In this document: positions 23,620 to 35,559 of the stretch, one piece after another
Position numbering within the stretch: the stretch's first letter is position 1
How the letters are laid out: each line of letters begins with the position of its first letter
DNA from: Rhodotorula mucilaginosa
Taxonomy: Eukaryota > Basidiomycota > Microbotryomycetes > Sporidiobolales > Sporidiobolaceae
Length of the DNA stretch: 64,000 nucleotides
Direction of reading: 5' to 3'
NCBI GenBank assembly: GCA_034406715.1
Contig: CP137871.1
Span: forward strand, 806,001 to 870,000
Made by a program: the position numbers and the translations under genes
Notes under the pieces: generated by a model
Database searches by the model: none
Seen by the model: only the letters and a program-made list of their open reading frames with translations
What the model was told of the DNA's origin: nothing

Positions 23620-23816
23620 GTTTCTTTTTGTTTTGGCCTAGCACATAGCCTTTTGACGCTTTTTATCTGCCCTCTCATCATGAGTCTTGATCCACGCTCG
23701 ATGTGTATGTAGTCTTTGCCACCTCTGTCAACTCAATTGCAAGAGAGAGAGGAAGTCGAGTGAGAAGGTACTTTAACTTAGAAGAGGCCTCTGGATCCAG
23801 GATAATAAAGAGAGGA

Positions 23817-25110
23817 TCACTGTTGCAACCCGCTTTTGCGTGATCTAGTGACACTCCTGCCAGTGCTGTTCTGCCACAATAGGACAATAGGGAGTCTCTG
23901 TACAGATTGCGCAGCGCATCCTGCATGAATCGGGATGAATGACCATTCTTCATATTTAGCCAATGTCAACCGGGCAGTGCCTCCCACCTGTTTGACAAGC
24001 TTCTTGATGCGCTGGCGCTCCTTCACAAACTTGGCAATCCGGGGACCGGGGGAAAAGGCGTCCGGACCCTTCTTTGAGGCTGTCTTCCGGGGGTCCGTCT
24101 GGCTACCGGCCTGGTGCAAGGATGAGTCCGCATTGTCCTGAGCCTGGAGAGACCAGAGATACTTGTTGAGCGTCTCATAATCGGCGCGGAAAGCATGCCC
24201 TGCGCGACAGAGATCGGATGAGCGGCAAGCGGGTGAGGGTAGGAGAAACGATCGTACGAGTTTCCACTTCATAGGTCAAGCGGCCCGGCCTGTCTGCGAG
24301 GTGTACATATTATCAGCAGGAACAGGCAGGATCTCACTGTCGCAAGAACTTGCAGTGGCTCTCCAGAACGCAAAGCTTCCTGCAGGGGTGCGAATTAGGG
24401 TAGTTCTTCTTGAGATGGGTGAGGCGGAACATGGTTTCCTTGCGGCATTTGCGGAATGGGACGTAGGACGTAGAAGTCTGGAATAAATTGCGGTTTGGTG
24501 CAGCTCTGAGCGTGGCAAAAGAAGCCTCGCTCAGCACACAACCGGTCACGGGAAACCAGCGAATGGCGCAGGAAACATACGGTGCAACATCGGCAAAGGG
24601 CCGTCTTTGCGTACTGCCACGGCTTGAGAAGACCCGCCGTCAAGACAGGCAAGCCTCTATTGGCGAAGAACCGTGACCAGACCGCCGCGCCGTCGGGACC
24701 ACTAAGGAGACGGTAAAGCGATTTCGAGGTTTGGCGGAGGAGGAGGAGATCGTCCACGTCGGCGTGCGACAGAATCTGCGGGTACAGCCGCCGTGGCTTG
24801 TCGGTGTGGTGATTCGTCGGCCCAAGGCATCTGCAGTTCGTACCTCGAAGAGCGAGTCCAGCGGGAGCGTCGTGACGACGAATCGGCGTACGACTTGGCG
24901 TTCGAACTTGTGCGAGCAAGCGAAGCACGAACTGTCGGCATCGTGGAGCGGGGCGGTAATGAGAAGGGCTCGAGAGGCTGGAAGCTAAGGGACGGTCCTT
25001 CGGGACGTCCGCGGGGGCCGCCCAAGACGAGACGAGGCGCATGCGCGCTCTGCCGTGACACGTGAAAAGCTACGCCATCGCAAGCGCGCAAGTAATTTAC
25101 AGAAACGTCT
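23817..25110 (-). CDS. F-box domain protein, gene model incomplete
   Basis: Two exons give the F-box: LPLDSLFE (ending near 24845) joins across a GTACGA...CGCAG intron to ILSHADVDDLLLLRQTSKS, LYRLLSGPDGAAVWSRFF and LLKPWQYAKTALCRCC. The next plausible exon gives a second Cys pair (FRKCRKETMFRLTHLKKNYP). A further exon near 24195-23817 (DYETLNKYLWSLQAQ ... RIKKLVKQVGG) ends at TGA 23819-23817. F-box proteins bring substrates to SCF ubiquitin ligases through Skp1. Here the paired cysteines after the F-box are a feature of many basidiomycete F-box proteins of unknown target. The first exon and the exact later joins are not resolved. Degradation of this gene cannot be excluded, but nothing requires it. 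Confidence 0.5.
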
Positions 25111-25251
25111 GCTCCTTGCACTCTCCTCCTGGGTCTGCAGCACTGATTGAAGCACTGCTACTTATTTGTATTCTCCGGGAGTGGTGTAGCCGACGGCCAG
25201 CATTTGTAACGTGAACTGTATAAACGTTGGTTCAGCCGTGCTGTCATCGAT

Positions 25252-25324
25252 GCCCGGTTAGCTCAGTCGGTAGAGCACCAGACTCTTAATCTGGTGGTCG
25301 TGGGTTCGAGCCCCACATTGGGCG
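25252..25324 (+). tRNA. tRNA-Lys (anticodon CTT), no intron
   Basis: Standard cloverleaf: acceptor GCCCGGT with ATTGGGC, D arm AGCTCAGTCGGTAGAGC, anticodon arm CCAGACTCTTAATCTGG (anticodon CTT) and T arm GTGGGTTCGAGCCCCAC. The discriminator base is G. No intron. Confidence 0.97.
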
Positions 25325-26320
25325 ATTCCTTTTGCCGACTCGCGCAGAGTCAGCCTTCCTTTTTGCCCTTCCTTCCCCTCCTCGCCCCACTCAATTTCAA
25401 AGGAGTGCCGCATTAAGCCGGAGCTGATGGTGGCTCCCAGGGTTTCTGAGCTAGGGAGACAGGGAGTCGTGCGCGCGATGGAGCCAAGCAGGCAGGACAC
25501 GAGTCCAGTGTTTTTGACGCTCGCAGTCCGGCAGCGCGCTGTTCCTGCCTTCCATTCATGAGCCCATGTGAATCCTTTCTTGTGGAGATGAGTACAGAGG
25601 TGAATGCCAAACGCCCCACGGTGGCTATCATCGTGAGCTCCTGGACTGGCGAATGGTGGAAACCAGCAGATTCGGCGTGTTGCCCGCCCATCTGAGCACC
25701 GTGAAGAATGCGCCGATATTGACCAAATACCAAAACATCGCTGAGTTATACTTACCTGGTTTCGGCGTTCGTCTCATGAATACGGGCGTTCTTCGACGGC
25801 GCTCCGCATTGCACGGCGACTTCAGACCTACGGAGTGCTATCGTCGCGTGTGGTCCACTGGGCTGCACAGAGACACAATATTTAGGACGGGTACGGGGGC
25901 TTTCGGGCTCCCGTACCCAACGCTTATTGCTCCATTTTTGTTTCTCTTTGCTTCAAGCGCCTCTGGAGTTGTCCGAAGTACTGTATCCGTAAACAGCTTC
26001 AAGTCGCATCGCTGCCACGACCTGTACAAGCGCAGCAGTCGAGTCGTTTCGCCACACCTGAACAAGTAGCTCGGAGCTCCCCATGGGATTCGGAGTCGAG
26101 TGCTCTTTGATAGCAGGGTTTTGCACTCCATTGCTGTTCAGAAATACTCCCAGCTCGTACGTGCCCTCGCTTGTAATCTAGAGGAGACGACGTCGACCCC
26201 GATTTCACGCGGAAGCGTCTCGAATCTTGCTGAGGCGCTTGGACGACGATCAGTACGGGCTGACTGCAGCGTAGCGACCGAGTGAGAGCTATCAGGCGCA
26301 CAAACCGAGCGTTCAAAAGG
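25325..26320. other. Gene-free stretch upstream of URB2
   Basis: About 1 kb between tRNA-Lys and URB2. A 138-codon frame (25653-26069, +) is open but lacks a family pattern, and I do not call it. The region probably holds the URB2 promoter. Confidence 0.4.
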
Positions 26321-29300
26321 ATGGCGCAGACGGAGCAGGCGCTCTTGTACGCTTTGCGGTCGCCGACGACCCCACTCACCGAAAAAGTCCAGCGAGCGAG
26401 TGCCGCACTCGATGCCGCCCCGAAGTCGCACACGTTGCCGCCGCTCGTTCGAGACTGGACTTTCGACATCCTCCTCAAGGCCACTCGGATTCAGAGCCTG
26501 GCGGAAGCGCTGAGCGATGCCAACTTGTGGACGCTCGCAGCGCGAACGACTCTCGCGACGCCGTCCCTCAACTTGACTGCGCCTGCCTTGCCCATTTTCG
26601 TCGCCTTCATCTCGCGGTATGCGACGCAGCGTCCCGGCGCGGCCGCGCTCCGAAGCGTCGCGCAGGTGTGGGCACGGATCGCGGTGGTCGCAATGCGAAA
26701 GGCGACGGTCGACGCAGGTCTCGACAGCTACGAAAAGCTTTTGCAGGCGAGCCTTCACGTTTATCGGGAAGAAGGCAGTACGAGCGCGGAGGAGCGGGAA
26801 TGCTGGGAGGGTCTGGCGGTTTCGTGGCTCGGCGCATTGCGAGCCGTCGTCCTGGAGGCTGGGAAAGGCGGCAAAAAGGTGGGCCTTACCGGTCTGCAGC
26901 TGGCGCGCTACTTGTCCCTGGTACTGATCTTTGAAAACCCATGCAACCAGGTACCGAGCCATACGCTATCGCTCATGCCGACAATTCTCCCTCTCCTCGC
27001 GATGCTCCCGCCTTCGTCGTCTCTGCGAAATTCTCTCTTGCAGACCATCCAACTCGCGCTCTTCAACGTCGACAACCTTCGACGAGGACTCGCACGGGAA
27101 ACGTATGCGGCGGGTGGCGGGTCGGGTGCGGAGTCGGGGGTCTCAACCGTCGACACCGAGCTTTTCGCAACTTTGAAATCGCTCTCTCCCGACGTCTCCG
27201 CCGCCGCTTACACGGCTCTCCCCGCTTTGACACAAATCTACTTCGCCGCTCTCGCCTCTCACTCGACGATCCTCTTTCCCCTCCCTGCCCGCTCGACGTT
27301 CCCTACTCCGAGCGCACAGAAGAGCGCGCTCGAGGTGCTCGGCCTCACGAAGCGGCGCGAACTTGCCGGCAGGTGGGTCGGGGGTGTTTTGGATTTCCTG
27401 CGATGGAACGACGCGGTCACAGGCGCCGCGGGCGGTGAGGTTGGAGCGGCGTTGCAACTCGAGGCGGCGAAATCACTCGCCGCGGTGCTCGAAGAGGTCG
27501 AGGTGCAAGATCTCTACCGTCCAGGTCAGGCGGTCGATGCGTGGATCGGTGTTTTCGACAACCTGGTGCGAGGTGCGGTTGAGCGAATCGACGTCGCTTC
27601 CGCCTACGAGGTCCTCGACGCGCACCTCAGCGTGATCACCCGCTGCGCTCGCCTCGCTTACAACGACGTCGAGGCGTACCTTCCGCGCGTGTTTGCGAAG
27701 CTGGCGCAAACGAGCACCGACGCTGTGCCGACGTCTTCGCCAACGGTGTCGAACCTTCTCGAGTACTGCATCAACTATCATTCCCGATCTTTGACCCTGC
27801 AAACCCTGCTCGGCCGGATCGCCGATGCTCTCGCCTCTTCCGCACCGCACCGTGTCGCCAACAACCTCTTGACCTCGTCCGACTTTACTCGAGCCCTCGG
27901 GCAGGCCATCGCCGCTTCGCCGAGCAGCTCGTCCGCCGTGCGATCAACCTGGGAGTCGCTTGTTGCTCCGATCCACGACGCTCTCGACGACTCGCAGACC
28001 GCCGACGCAGTCGCCGACCCGCAAGCCGAGACTCCGTCGAAGAAGCGAAAGCGCGCCGCGGTGTCTGATGCCGACCGGTTCTCTGCCGCGTCGCGAATGC
28101 GGGTTCTCACCCTGTACCTTCGGAACGTACCCGAAACCGCCGTTTCAGCACTGTCGACGACCACTCGTGACTATGTCGTCGGGTCCGTCGATGAGCACGT
28201 CAAGCGCTTCGCCAAAGAAGCTGCGCAGCTCTCCGTCGACGGCGAAGGCAGCGGAACTCCCGCCAAAAAGGCCAAGAAGTCCAGCCACAAAGCGCCGGTT
28301 ACCGCCGACCGCAGAGGTCCGGCGGCGGAGCAGACCAGCTCTGTGGTAGCCTTGGGCGTCGAGATGCTCGACTTTCGCTACTTTGCCGTCGAGCGGTTGC
28401 GCAGGGAGGACCTCCTCGCCGGCGACGCAGACGTCGAAGCCGGACAATGGTGGATTTTGCGGGGCAAGCGACGAGAGACATTGCGGGATGTCGTCAAGTC
28501 TGGTGATGGCGCGAGTGTGGTTGTCGCGGTAAGGGCCCGAGACGCTCGAATTGAGCGTGTCTCGCTTCGCCGAGCTGACGGGATCATTTCCACAGGCCCG
28601 CGTCTTGATGCAGCACGCCGAACTACTCGAGGACGACCCTGTCGCAGTCTCGGACGCGCAAAATACGATCGAAGCGATAGTCGGACGCATGGCGGAAGGC
28701 CAGCCTGGCGTGACCTGGGATGGAAAGCTGCGGGACATGGCGGCGAACAAGGTCGGCCTCGCGCTTTACGAGTCCCTATCGCGACGTTGGCTTCAAGTCT
28801 TCGAGTGCGTCCAAATCTCACGTTTGGTGTAAGAGATCCTGTCGGCTAATCGGCTCGTGCACGATCCAGTCGCTTGTCTACGCCCGATCAGCTCGCTGAG
28901 CTCTCCCGCTTGATCCTCGACGGCGCCTCATCCTCGGCGCTCTCGTCAGCTCCTTACACGACTGCCTCGATCACCGCCGCCCTTCTCCGCAGGAGTGATT
29001 TCTGGGAGCTTGCACGAATGCGAGGTCAGTCCACGTGATATCGTGTCTCTCCGCGCAGCAGCTGATCTTCTCTCTCTATCCGTCCAGCTATCTTCCTGGC
29101 GACCATCCGGACGGCCGCGACGGTTCCTTCGCTGGCCTCCGCAAACGATGTGTTACGCAAGATCGGCCAGTCGACAGATGCGCAGAAACCGAGTTCTGAA
29201 GCCATCACGTTAGCGCTCGCGACCTTGACAGCGGTTGCCGCCCGCGTGCCGCGGGAGTACCTCGACTCCACGACTCGAGTGGCTCTCGCAGATTCCGCCC

Positions 29301-31643
29301 TCGGTCTCGACCTGTGGGTCTCGTCTGAACGGGGTCTGATCGACGAGGCTTTGCTCAACCGCGCTCAAGTGGTTCTCCGCGAACTTGTGACGTTGCTTGA
29401 TGCTCCATCGGTACGTCCGGTAGGCGTTCAAAAAAGGGTCCGGTGCGAGCGCTGACGTCGTCTGCCGCAGTTGATCACAGCCGAGGTCGCGTCTCGCCTG
29501 GCTCAAACGTCGGTGGTCTCGGCTCAGCAGGCGACCATTCGGCTCTGCCGAGCGCATTTCGAGTGAGTTATTGAGCCATTACGGTCGTTCATGGCGAACT
29601 GCTCGCTGACATCCCGAGTGCTCAGATCCGCTTTGGCTGCGAGCAAGAACGATCCCTCTGCCAGTGCCATGCTCGACATTCTCCGGCGATTCGGAAACCC
29701 CGGGCTCTCCGGACTTGCCAGCCGTTTCGCGAAACAGCCGGAGACGTTCGAACTCAGTACGCAAGAGCGGGTGGTGCTTTCGCTCCTCGAGCTTCTGTCA
29801 AACTCCGGTGATCTGTCGACTCTGTGAGTGCAGACCTCGTTCGTATCGCGTATCGAATGCATTCGCTGACGATCTGGCTCCAAAGCACCTCGGGCCCTAC
29901 CGCAACACTCGTCGATGCATTACTCCAAAGTGCCGACCAGCAAGTCAGCAAGCTCACCGAGGCAATCTCTGCTGGGCTGAAGCAGGATCCTCGTGGGATT
30001 GTCGCGTTCAAGGACGCCCTCTTGGCGGTCCTCGAGATCTGGAGTGCTCAGGTTCGCTTGCGCTCCGAGACTTCGCACAGCGGTGAGCGCGATTGCTTCT
30101 TTCATCGGATCGTCGAACCATCAGCTGACGCTTTTCCTTCAGACCTCTGCCTCTGGGTGGACCATCTGCTGTCAACTGCGCTCGTACATATCCAGAGCTT
30201 CCAGGCGGAGGTCAACGCCGCCGCGATCGCCCGCGTTCTACTGAAGTTGCTGGTACTGCGCGCCGAATCGGTCTCGCGAGACATCACGACGGGCGGGTCT
30301 GGCCAGCCTGGCGCTTTCGACTCGGTTCTGGCGTACCATCTCGCATTCCAGTCAGCTCTGCCCCGTCAAAGTGAGTTCCGAATTCGAGCTCTCGGCGTGT
30401 GGAGGCTGACATTTTTCCGTGGCCCTGCAGACTGGCCCCAACTCGACGAAGTTCTGGCGGCGGGAGTTGCGAATACAACAGTACCGGAGTACGAACGTGC
30501 TCTCCGGGCGGTCGACTCGCTGCTCGGCTCCCTCGCGACCTCGGAACTTTCCACGGCCGAAGCAGCCCGCCTCCTTGACCAGCTCTTGTCGACCATGTAC
30601 ACTCTGCTGCTATCTGGACCGGAAGGCGAGTCGAAACGGACGCAAAGAAATCAGAGTGGGATTGAGCTGACGCCCGCATTGCCACAGGATCGGGACGAGC
30701 TGCGACAAGCTTGTTGGCCGACGTGTTGCGCAATCTTACTGCGCTCGTTACTCGCCATGAATTCTCTTCAGACGCGTCGATGATGTTGCTGCACATTGCC
30801 TCCTTCCTTGAAGGAGTCTGCGGAGAGCGCGTAAGTCGAGTCTCCGTTTTCCGGCCGGACGATGCACGGATCCTAACGTCCTTTGGAATGCAGCCTCTCC
30901 TACTTTCTCGCCTCAATACGAGTGCCATCCTCTCCCTCGTTGCGCTCTGCGTACGCCCTTCTTCGGCCGCAGTACCTGCGTCGAATTCGGCGACACTGCC
31001 GCCTGCGGGCGAGATCTACTGCAGCTTCGTCGCAGCGATCGGCCACGTTGTTCGCCATCGGAAAGACCACCTGGTCACCCTCTTCCCTTCGCTGATGGCC
31101 GTCGTCTCCGCCTTCTTGTCGATCCTTCGGCGCGCAGGATTCGGATCCCTCGGGAACTCGACGTCGCTGGATGACACCGAGACGGCGGTCAACGTCGGAC
31201 AGCGCGCCGAGCGGGAAGCGAAGGGCTCTTTCCCCGCATGGATCTGGACCGGCGGGCTGCACGCTATCGGGAAGACGGAAGCCAAGGCGCTCGGCAGGCT
31301 GCTGGGCTCGCTCGGCTCGAAGACAACTTCGACAGGTGGCAGCCGGCGAAAGCACCTTGCGACCGACGATGCGGCTTCGACCACCTCCCTGATCGCTCCG
31401 CTCTCGAAGCACGCCCCATTCCTTCTCCTCAACTACCTGCGCGCCTGCGTCCATTCGACGTGTCCGATCCCGTCGGCGCTTCGATCGGAGCTTCAAGGCG
31501 GTTGGTTCGAAGTGATGGACGCCATGGGCAAGTGGGAGCGCGAGGCGCTCATGAAGGGTCTTCTCGGGGAAGAGGAAGAAGCAGAGCGTGGTATCCTTCG
31601 CTCCATGTGGGCAGCGTGGGAGAAGGAGCGGTACCGCGGATAG
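26321..31643 (+). CDS. URB2: Urb2/Npa2 ribosome biogenesis protein
   Basis: A very large helical protein, roughly 1,600 residues. The first exon (26321-28528) alone codes 736 residues, and about ten small exons follow, separated by 50-70-nt introns. The body is alpha-solenoid-like, rich in Leu and Ala. A basic patch (KKRKRAAVSD) and a Lys cluster (KKAKKSSHK) suit a nucleolar protein. The identifying part is the C-terminal Urb2/Npa2 domain in the last exons: KHAPFLLLNYLRACVHS, PSALRSELQGGWFEVMD, then SMWAAWEKERYRG. In yeast, Urb2/Npa2 works with Urb1, Dbp6 and Rsa3 in the earliest 60S pre-ribosomal particles. Dbp4, another processing factor, lies 4 kb upstream, which is probably coincidental. 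The start is the ATG in MAQTEQALLYAL. Confidence 0.8.
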
Positions 31644-32190
31644 GCGCGTCCTTTCCTCTATTGCAATGCAGCCCTAGCCCGGGGCTCCCGCGATCTCTGA
31701 CCCGGAACCGGTAGATCCTGCGCGCCCTGTCGATGCAAGAGACGCGGCGAAAGCGCTGAAGCGGCTAACCTGACCACCTTCGGCTGCATATGCGCTGCAT
31801 GCGCACGGATCGCGCGAAACAGGGCAAAGCTCCGCGGACAACCCGACGACCTTCTTCTCTCGCTCCATCCTCGAGCATCCTTCCTATTCCCCGCCCGACA
31901 AGTCTACGTCATCAATAGCGCGGTCATCGACTCTCCGGCCTACGCTGACACCCCATCAACACGCCGGGCGACTGAATCAGCCCGCGGAGAGTTCCACGCG
32001 CGGTCCGGTCAAAGGTGCATGCATGGGACTCTCTCCAGAGTCTCTCGACCTGCTTCTCTGCTGCGTTTTGCCTCCTCTGACCGTCATGCGCAAGCGAGGT
32101 CACAGTCATGACTTTTGGCTGTGCGTAAAAGGAGTTTCTTTTCTTGTCCGTGCGCTCCCGGCCTAACAAAACGCTCACACCGCTCGACAG
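31644..32190. other. Gene-free stretch downstream of URB2
   Basis: About 550 bp holding the URB2 3' end and, presumably, a promoter for what follows. Frames on both strands lack family patterns. No tRNA or repeat seen. Confidence 0.35.
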
Positions 32191-32415
32191 ATGTATCGAG
32201 TTGACTCTTTTGGGGCAAGTCACCGCGAAAACATGAAGGTCACGTCCTATCCGGTCCTGATCGTTCTACTCCGGCTGCGCAGATGGGTCCCAGGCGCCAT
32301 GTTCGCCGTCTTTATCCTGTACGCCGACGACCCGTCGTCGTCTCGATCGGCGGAGGAAGAACGCCGGGCAGTCCTCGCCAAACTGAAGACTCAAGTACCG
32401 GCTGGGAGACGGTGA
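32191..32415 (+). CDS. Possible small hydrophobic protein
   Basis: A 74-codon frame with an ATG start. It has a hydrophobic segment (VPGAMFAVFILYAD) followed by a charged helix (SAEEERRAVLAKL). This order, one short membrane span then a charged tail, resembles many tiny mitochondrial inner-membrane proteins, but I match it to none. An internal CTGATC...CGCAG could make part of it an intron. It lies on the same strand as URB2 and the Maf gene. It could easily be a chance frame. Confidence 0.2.
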   Translation: MYRVDSFGASHRENMKVTSYPVLIVLLRLRRWVPGAMFAVFILYADDPSSSRSAEEERRAVLAKLKTQVPAGRR

Positions 32416-32693
32416 AGGGTGTAAAACATAGCTGTCGGCATGCGGACTGAAGGGAGTGGCGAATTGAGAAGTTCTGCGGCTGCGACGGACTTGTCAATCG
32501 TCATTCGCTGTCTGCGAGTTCCGGAGAGATTCACACAAGAGTAGGTTTAAGGAGCATTCACGCTCTGCTTCGCCCGTGTCATGACTCTATGCAGCTATAC
32601 TCATGAAGTCGGAGATAAATTCTCATCAGCCTGCTGTTTGGACCTTGAAACGCTTCCCACGCCGTACTCTTGTCGGGATTCCGCGCTACCCTG

Positions 32694-33873
32694 ATGGCGA
32701 ACACAAGAAGAGACCCAGTGCTGGACTCTGCGCTCAAGGCTCCGCTGTTCAACAAGCTGCGAGGTGCGTAAACCGGCTCGGCTCCCCACCAGCAGCTGAA
32801 GCGGGTGGCTCCCATGTCTCCAGACTGACCCCGATCAGCGCACAGGCAAGCATGTCGTTCTTGCGAGTGGCTCGGCAAGAAGACTCGAGATCCTGCGGAC
32901 GTACGGGCTCGATCCCGTTGTCTGTCCGTCGACGTTCCCGGAAACTCTCAGCCATGCCGACTATGAGGATCCAGCACAGTACGCGGTCGCGACAGGGTCC
33001 GCAAAGGTGCGTCAGGTCTATCACTACTGACCCAACGTTGTCTTGCCCGCCGACTGACGATACCTTGTCCGAGCAGGCAGTCGAGGTCTACGAGAAGTTG
33101 GTGCGTGATGTGCCCGACGACCCGCCAGACCTGGTCATCGGCGGTAAGGTGGAAGCCATCTGCACTATCCTACTTGTGTGCTGACGGCTGTTGGCATCGC
33201 AGCCGATACGGTTGTGATCTTGGGCGGCACGAATCCGGCCATTCTGGAGAAACCTTCAAGTAAAGGCGACCAGCTAGACATGCTCGAGAGCTACCGGGGA
33301 GCCGATGTCCGAGTCGCTACGGGGGTCACTCTCGGTGAGACCCTATTCGTTTCCGGTCTGATCCACAGTTGCGGAACGAGAACTGAGATTTCGCCACTGA
33401 TCGCAGTGCAACCTCAGCTGGCCACGCCTGGCTACAGCTGTACTTCTCTCGTCGTGACCAGCAAGGTGAGCGCTGATACAACTCGTACCAGCTCACGAGA
33501 CCCTTACTGATACCTTCTCCGAGGGACAGGTCGTCTTTGCCGAAAACTCTCCGACTTTGCTCAACGCTTACGTCGAGTCCGGCGAAGGCATCGATCGGTC
33601 AGTCGGATTCGCTTCACATCCACCTTTGTTGTGGCTTACGTGCTCCCTCAATTCAGAGCTGGAGGCTTCTCGATTCAAGGCATGGGCGGCCTCTTAATCG
33701 AGCGGATCGAAGGCGACTACAACAACATCGTCGGCTTTCCCGGTCAGGTGCGGGCGTCCTCGCATCTAGACTTTGACATCACAGGAATGCACTGACACTA
33801 ATCCTCGCTGCAGGCTTTCTTCAAATGGCTCGCCGACATGGCTGAGGAAGGAACGCTTCTCGAGGAGGACTAG
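32694..33873 (+). CDS. Maf-family nucleotide pyrophosphatase
   Basis: A gene of five or more small exons. The conserved Maf blocks are in order. They are VVLASGSARRLEIL at the N-terminus (the SGSARR phosphate-binding loop), STFPE, VIGADTVV (catalytic Asp), SVVFAENSP-like (here KVVFAENSP), and GGFSIQGMGG followed by LIERIEGDYNNIVGFP. Maf proteins hydrolyse non-canonical or modified nucleoside triphosphates to monophosphates, releasing pyrophosphate, and so clean the nucleotide pool. The fungal form is a single Maf domain of about 230-240 residues, as here. The join RG|KHVVLASGS (donor GTGCGT after CTGCGAG) closes in frame. It converges on BNA1 with 111 bp between the stops. Confidence 0.88.
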
Positions 33874-33984
33874 GTTGACTCGGACGGCAGGTCCTCCAGT
33901 CTTTTACGTGTCCAAGGCGCAAAGGAGTCACTGCATGCATTGTTGCTACAACAAGTTCCGGTTCATGATGATCTCCTCGCCTTT

Positions 33985-35031
33985 CTATTTGGCTTCTGCC
34001 TGTGTTCCACAGTCCGGGCAGACTCGAAGATCCGGGTTCGACATCCATTCCTGCGCGCGGCAACAGGTGCTTAGTTCCCGCCCCCAGTTCTGGCAACATA
34101 GTTGGTGCTCAGATGTACCGTGATGATGGGCTTGAGCTGCGACCCGAGATCCGTGCAGTGGAATGACTTTTCCCGAATGATTGTAGGCGAGGCGTGCTCC
34201 GGGTTCTGACAGTACCAACGCAGGCGGTCTGTAGGCTATCTTGTCAGCGATACATTCCGAGCAGAATGGCACTTTGCCGTCTGTTTTGCTCACCGACAGC
34301 GGTTGGAGGCCGTACGCGCTCGACTACGATTCCGACAGTATCTGCGTACCGACACGGGTTGTGCGGCGTGTTGCCTGAAGAGTCGCAACCGTAGCGAACA
34401 CAGAGTCGGTCAGACCGTGAATTAAGCAGCGAGCGATCGTGCCAGAAGCTTACCCGGCAACAGGAACATCTCGCCCTCGCCGATAGTGATTTCGCGGAAG
34501 TGTCCACCCTCGACTGACACGGCTTCGAGGCCTTCTTTCGTCGTCGTTCGCTGGCCGACCGTAGCGTCTTCGATAACCTTGAGGGTCATCTTGCCTTTGT
34601 ACTGGTAGAACCATTCCTGCGCAGCAGCAAGGGCATTTCGTCAGCACCGGTAAGCCTCAGGGACAGTCCTTCTCCTTCCGACATGCAAGACCAGCCGGAG
34701 AGCACAGGACCTGATTGGACGTGTCTGACGAACCTCCGTCTCGTTCAAGTGGTAGTCTGCGATAGGAGGGCCGGAGGGCTCAGTGACCCGGAAACATTCG
34801 CTATCGCCAATCTCGTCACGTACCGTTTCGAGAGTTTGGACCGCCGACGAGCATGACGGTAAAGTCTCCGCCATCGTAGCTGTGCGAGAGCGGTCTCAGT
34901 CGCTCTGTCCTCCGCAGCGATCAAGCCGGAGAAGCGTCCCCGACTGACATGCATTTGTTGCCGACCGGCGGAGCCAGCAGGTGGCCGTTCTCCTCGAGCC
35001 ACTTGGGGATATTGATGGGACTCGAAAGCAT
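33985..35031 (-). CDS. BNA1: 3-hydroxyanthranilate 3,4-dioxygenase
   Basis: Several short exons reassemble in frame: [87 protein letters not shown] and [20 protein letters not shown]. The cupin iron ligands are the His and Glu of YHLNETE and the His of NTPHNP. The C-terminal CPDC pair belongs to the rubredoxin-like metal site of the fungal and bacterial enzyme. The enzyme opens the ring of 3-hydroxyanthranilate to the precursor of quinolinate in the kynurenine route to NAD. It is cytosolic. The start is ATG 35031 ([14 protein letters not shown]). One donor (GTCAGT) departs from GTRNG but restores frame. No other kynurenine genes are linked. Confidence 0.92.
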
Positions 35032-35559
35032 CTTGAGACAGTGGCCCTGCTGTTGGCTGTGGCTAGGTAAGGGCGCCCGACGAGTTGCTTAATGAGGTCA
35101 CTTTCACGCGGCCAGAAGCAGGTTCGATAAGCATGGCTAATTCCGCGGGCTCTCTATTCCTTAATCGCTTGCTTGATGTGTGCAGAAGCAATTTGGCTTA
35201 AGATAGGGACTCGGATACGCAGCTGAATAAGCGAGCGGGAACAAGCGGCGCGTCAAGAAACCTCATTAACCCTCTCGCTCGCGACTCAAGCTGCTAGTTG
35301 AGTTGGGACGCAGAGGAACTCTTTCTTCGACCTCGGGTTTTTGCACGATGAAGTGACATTCTGGCCTTCGCATTGAGATTACTCTGCAGCGTTCGCTGTG
35401 CAAAAAGACCGTGCCGGCGTTAGGGACGGCCGGCGGGGTTGACCAAGAGCGTTGTTTCCAGTGCCGGCACCTGAAGTACGCAGTGTGCCTAAGCGATGCG
35501 CCGGAGGTCGCCAAAGCTGATCGTGGAAGCAAGATAAGACGTCAGCACATCTTGCGCAT
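35032..35559. other. Spacer upstream of BNA1
   Basis: 528 bp between the BNA1 start and the end of the F-box gene, both on the minus strand. It should hold the BNA1 promoter. It has a lower-GC patch around 35100-35280; no RNA gene seen. Confidence 0.4.

Noticed and set aside
25653-26069. 138-codon plus-strand frame upstream of URB2
   Set aside because: It has no recognisable family and starts and ends without supporting signals; kept only as a note in the intergenic entry.
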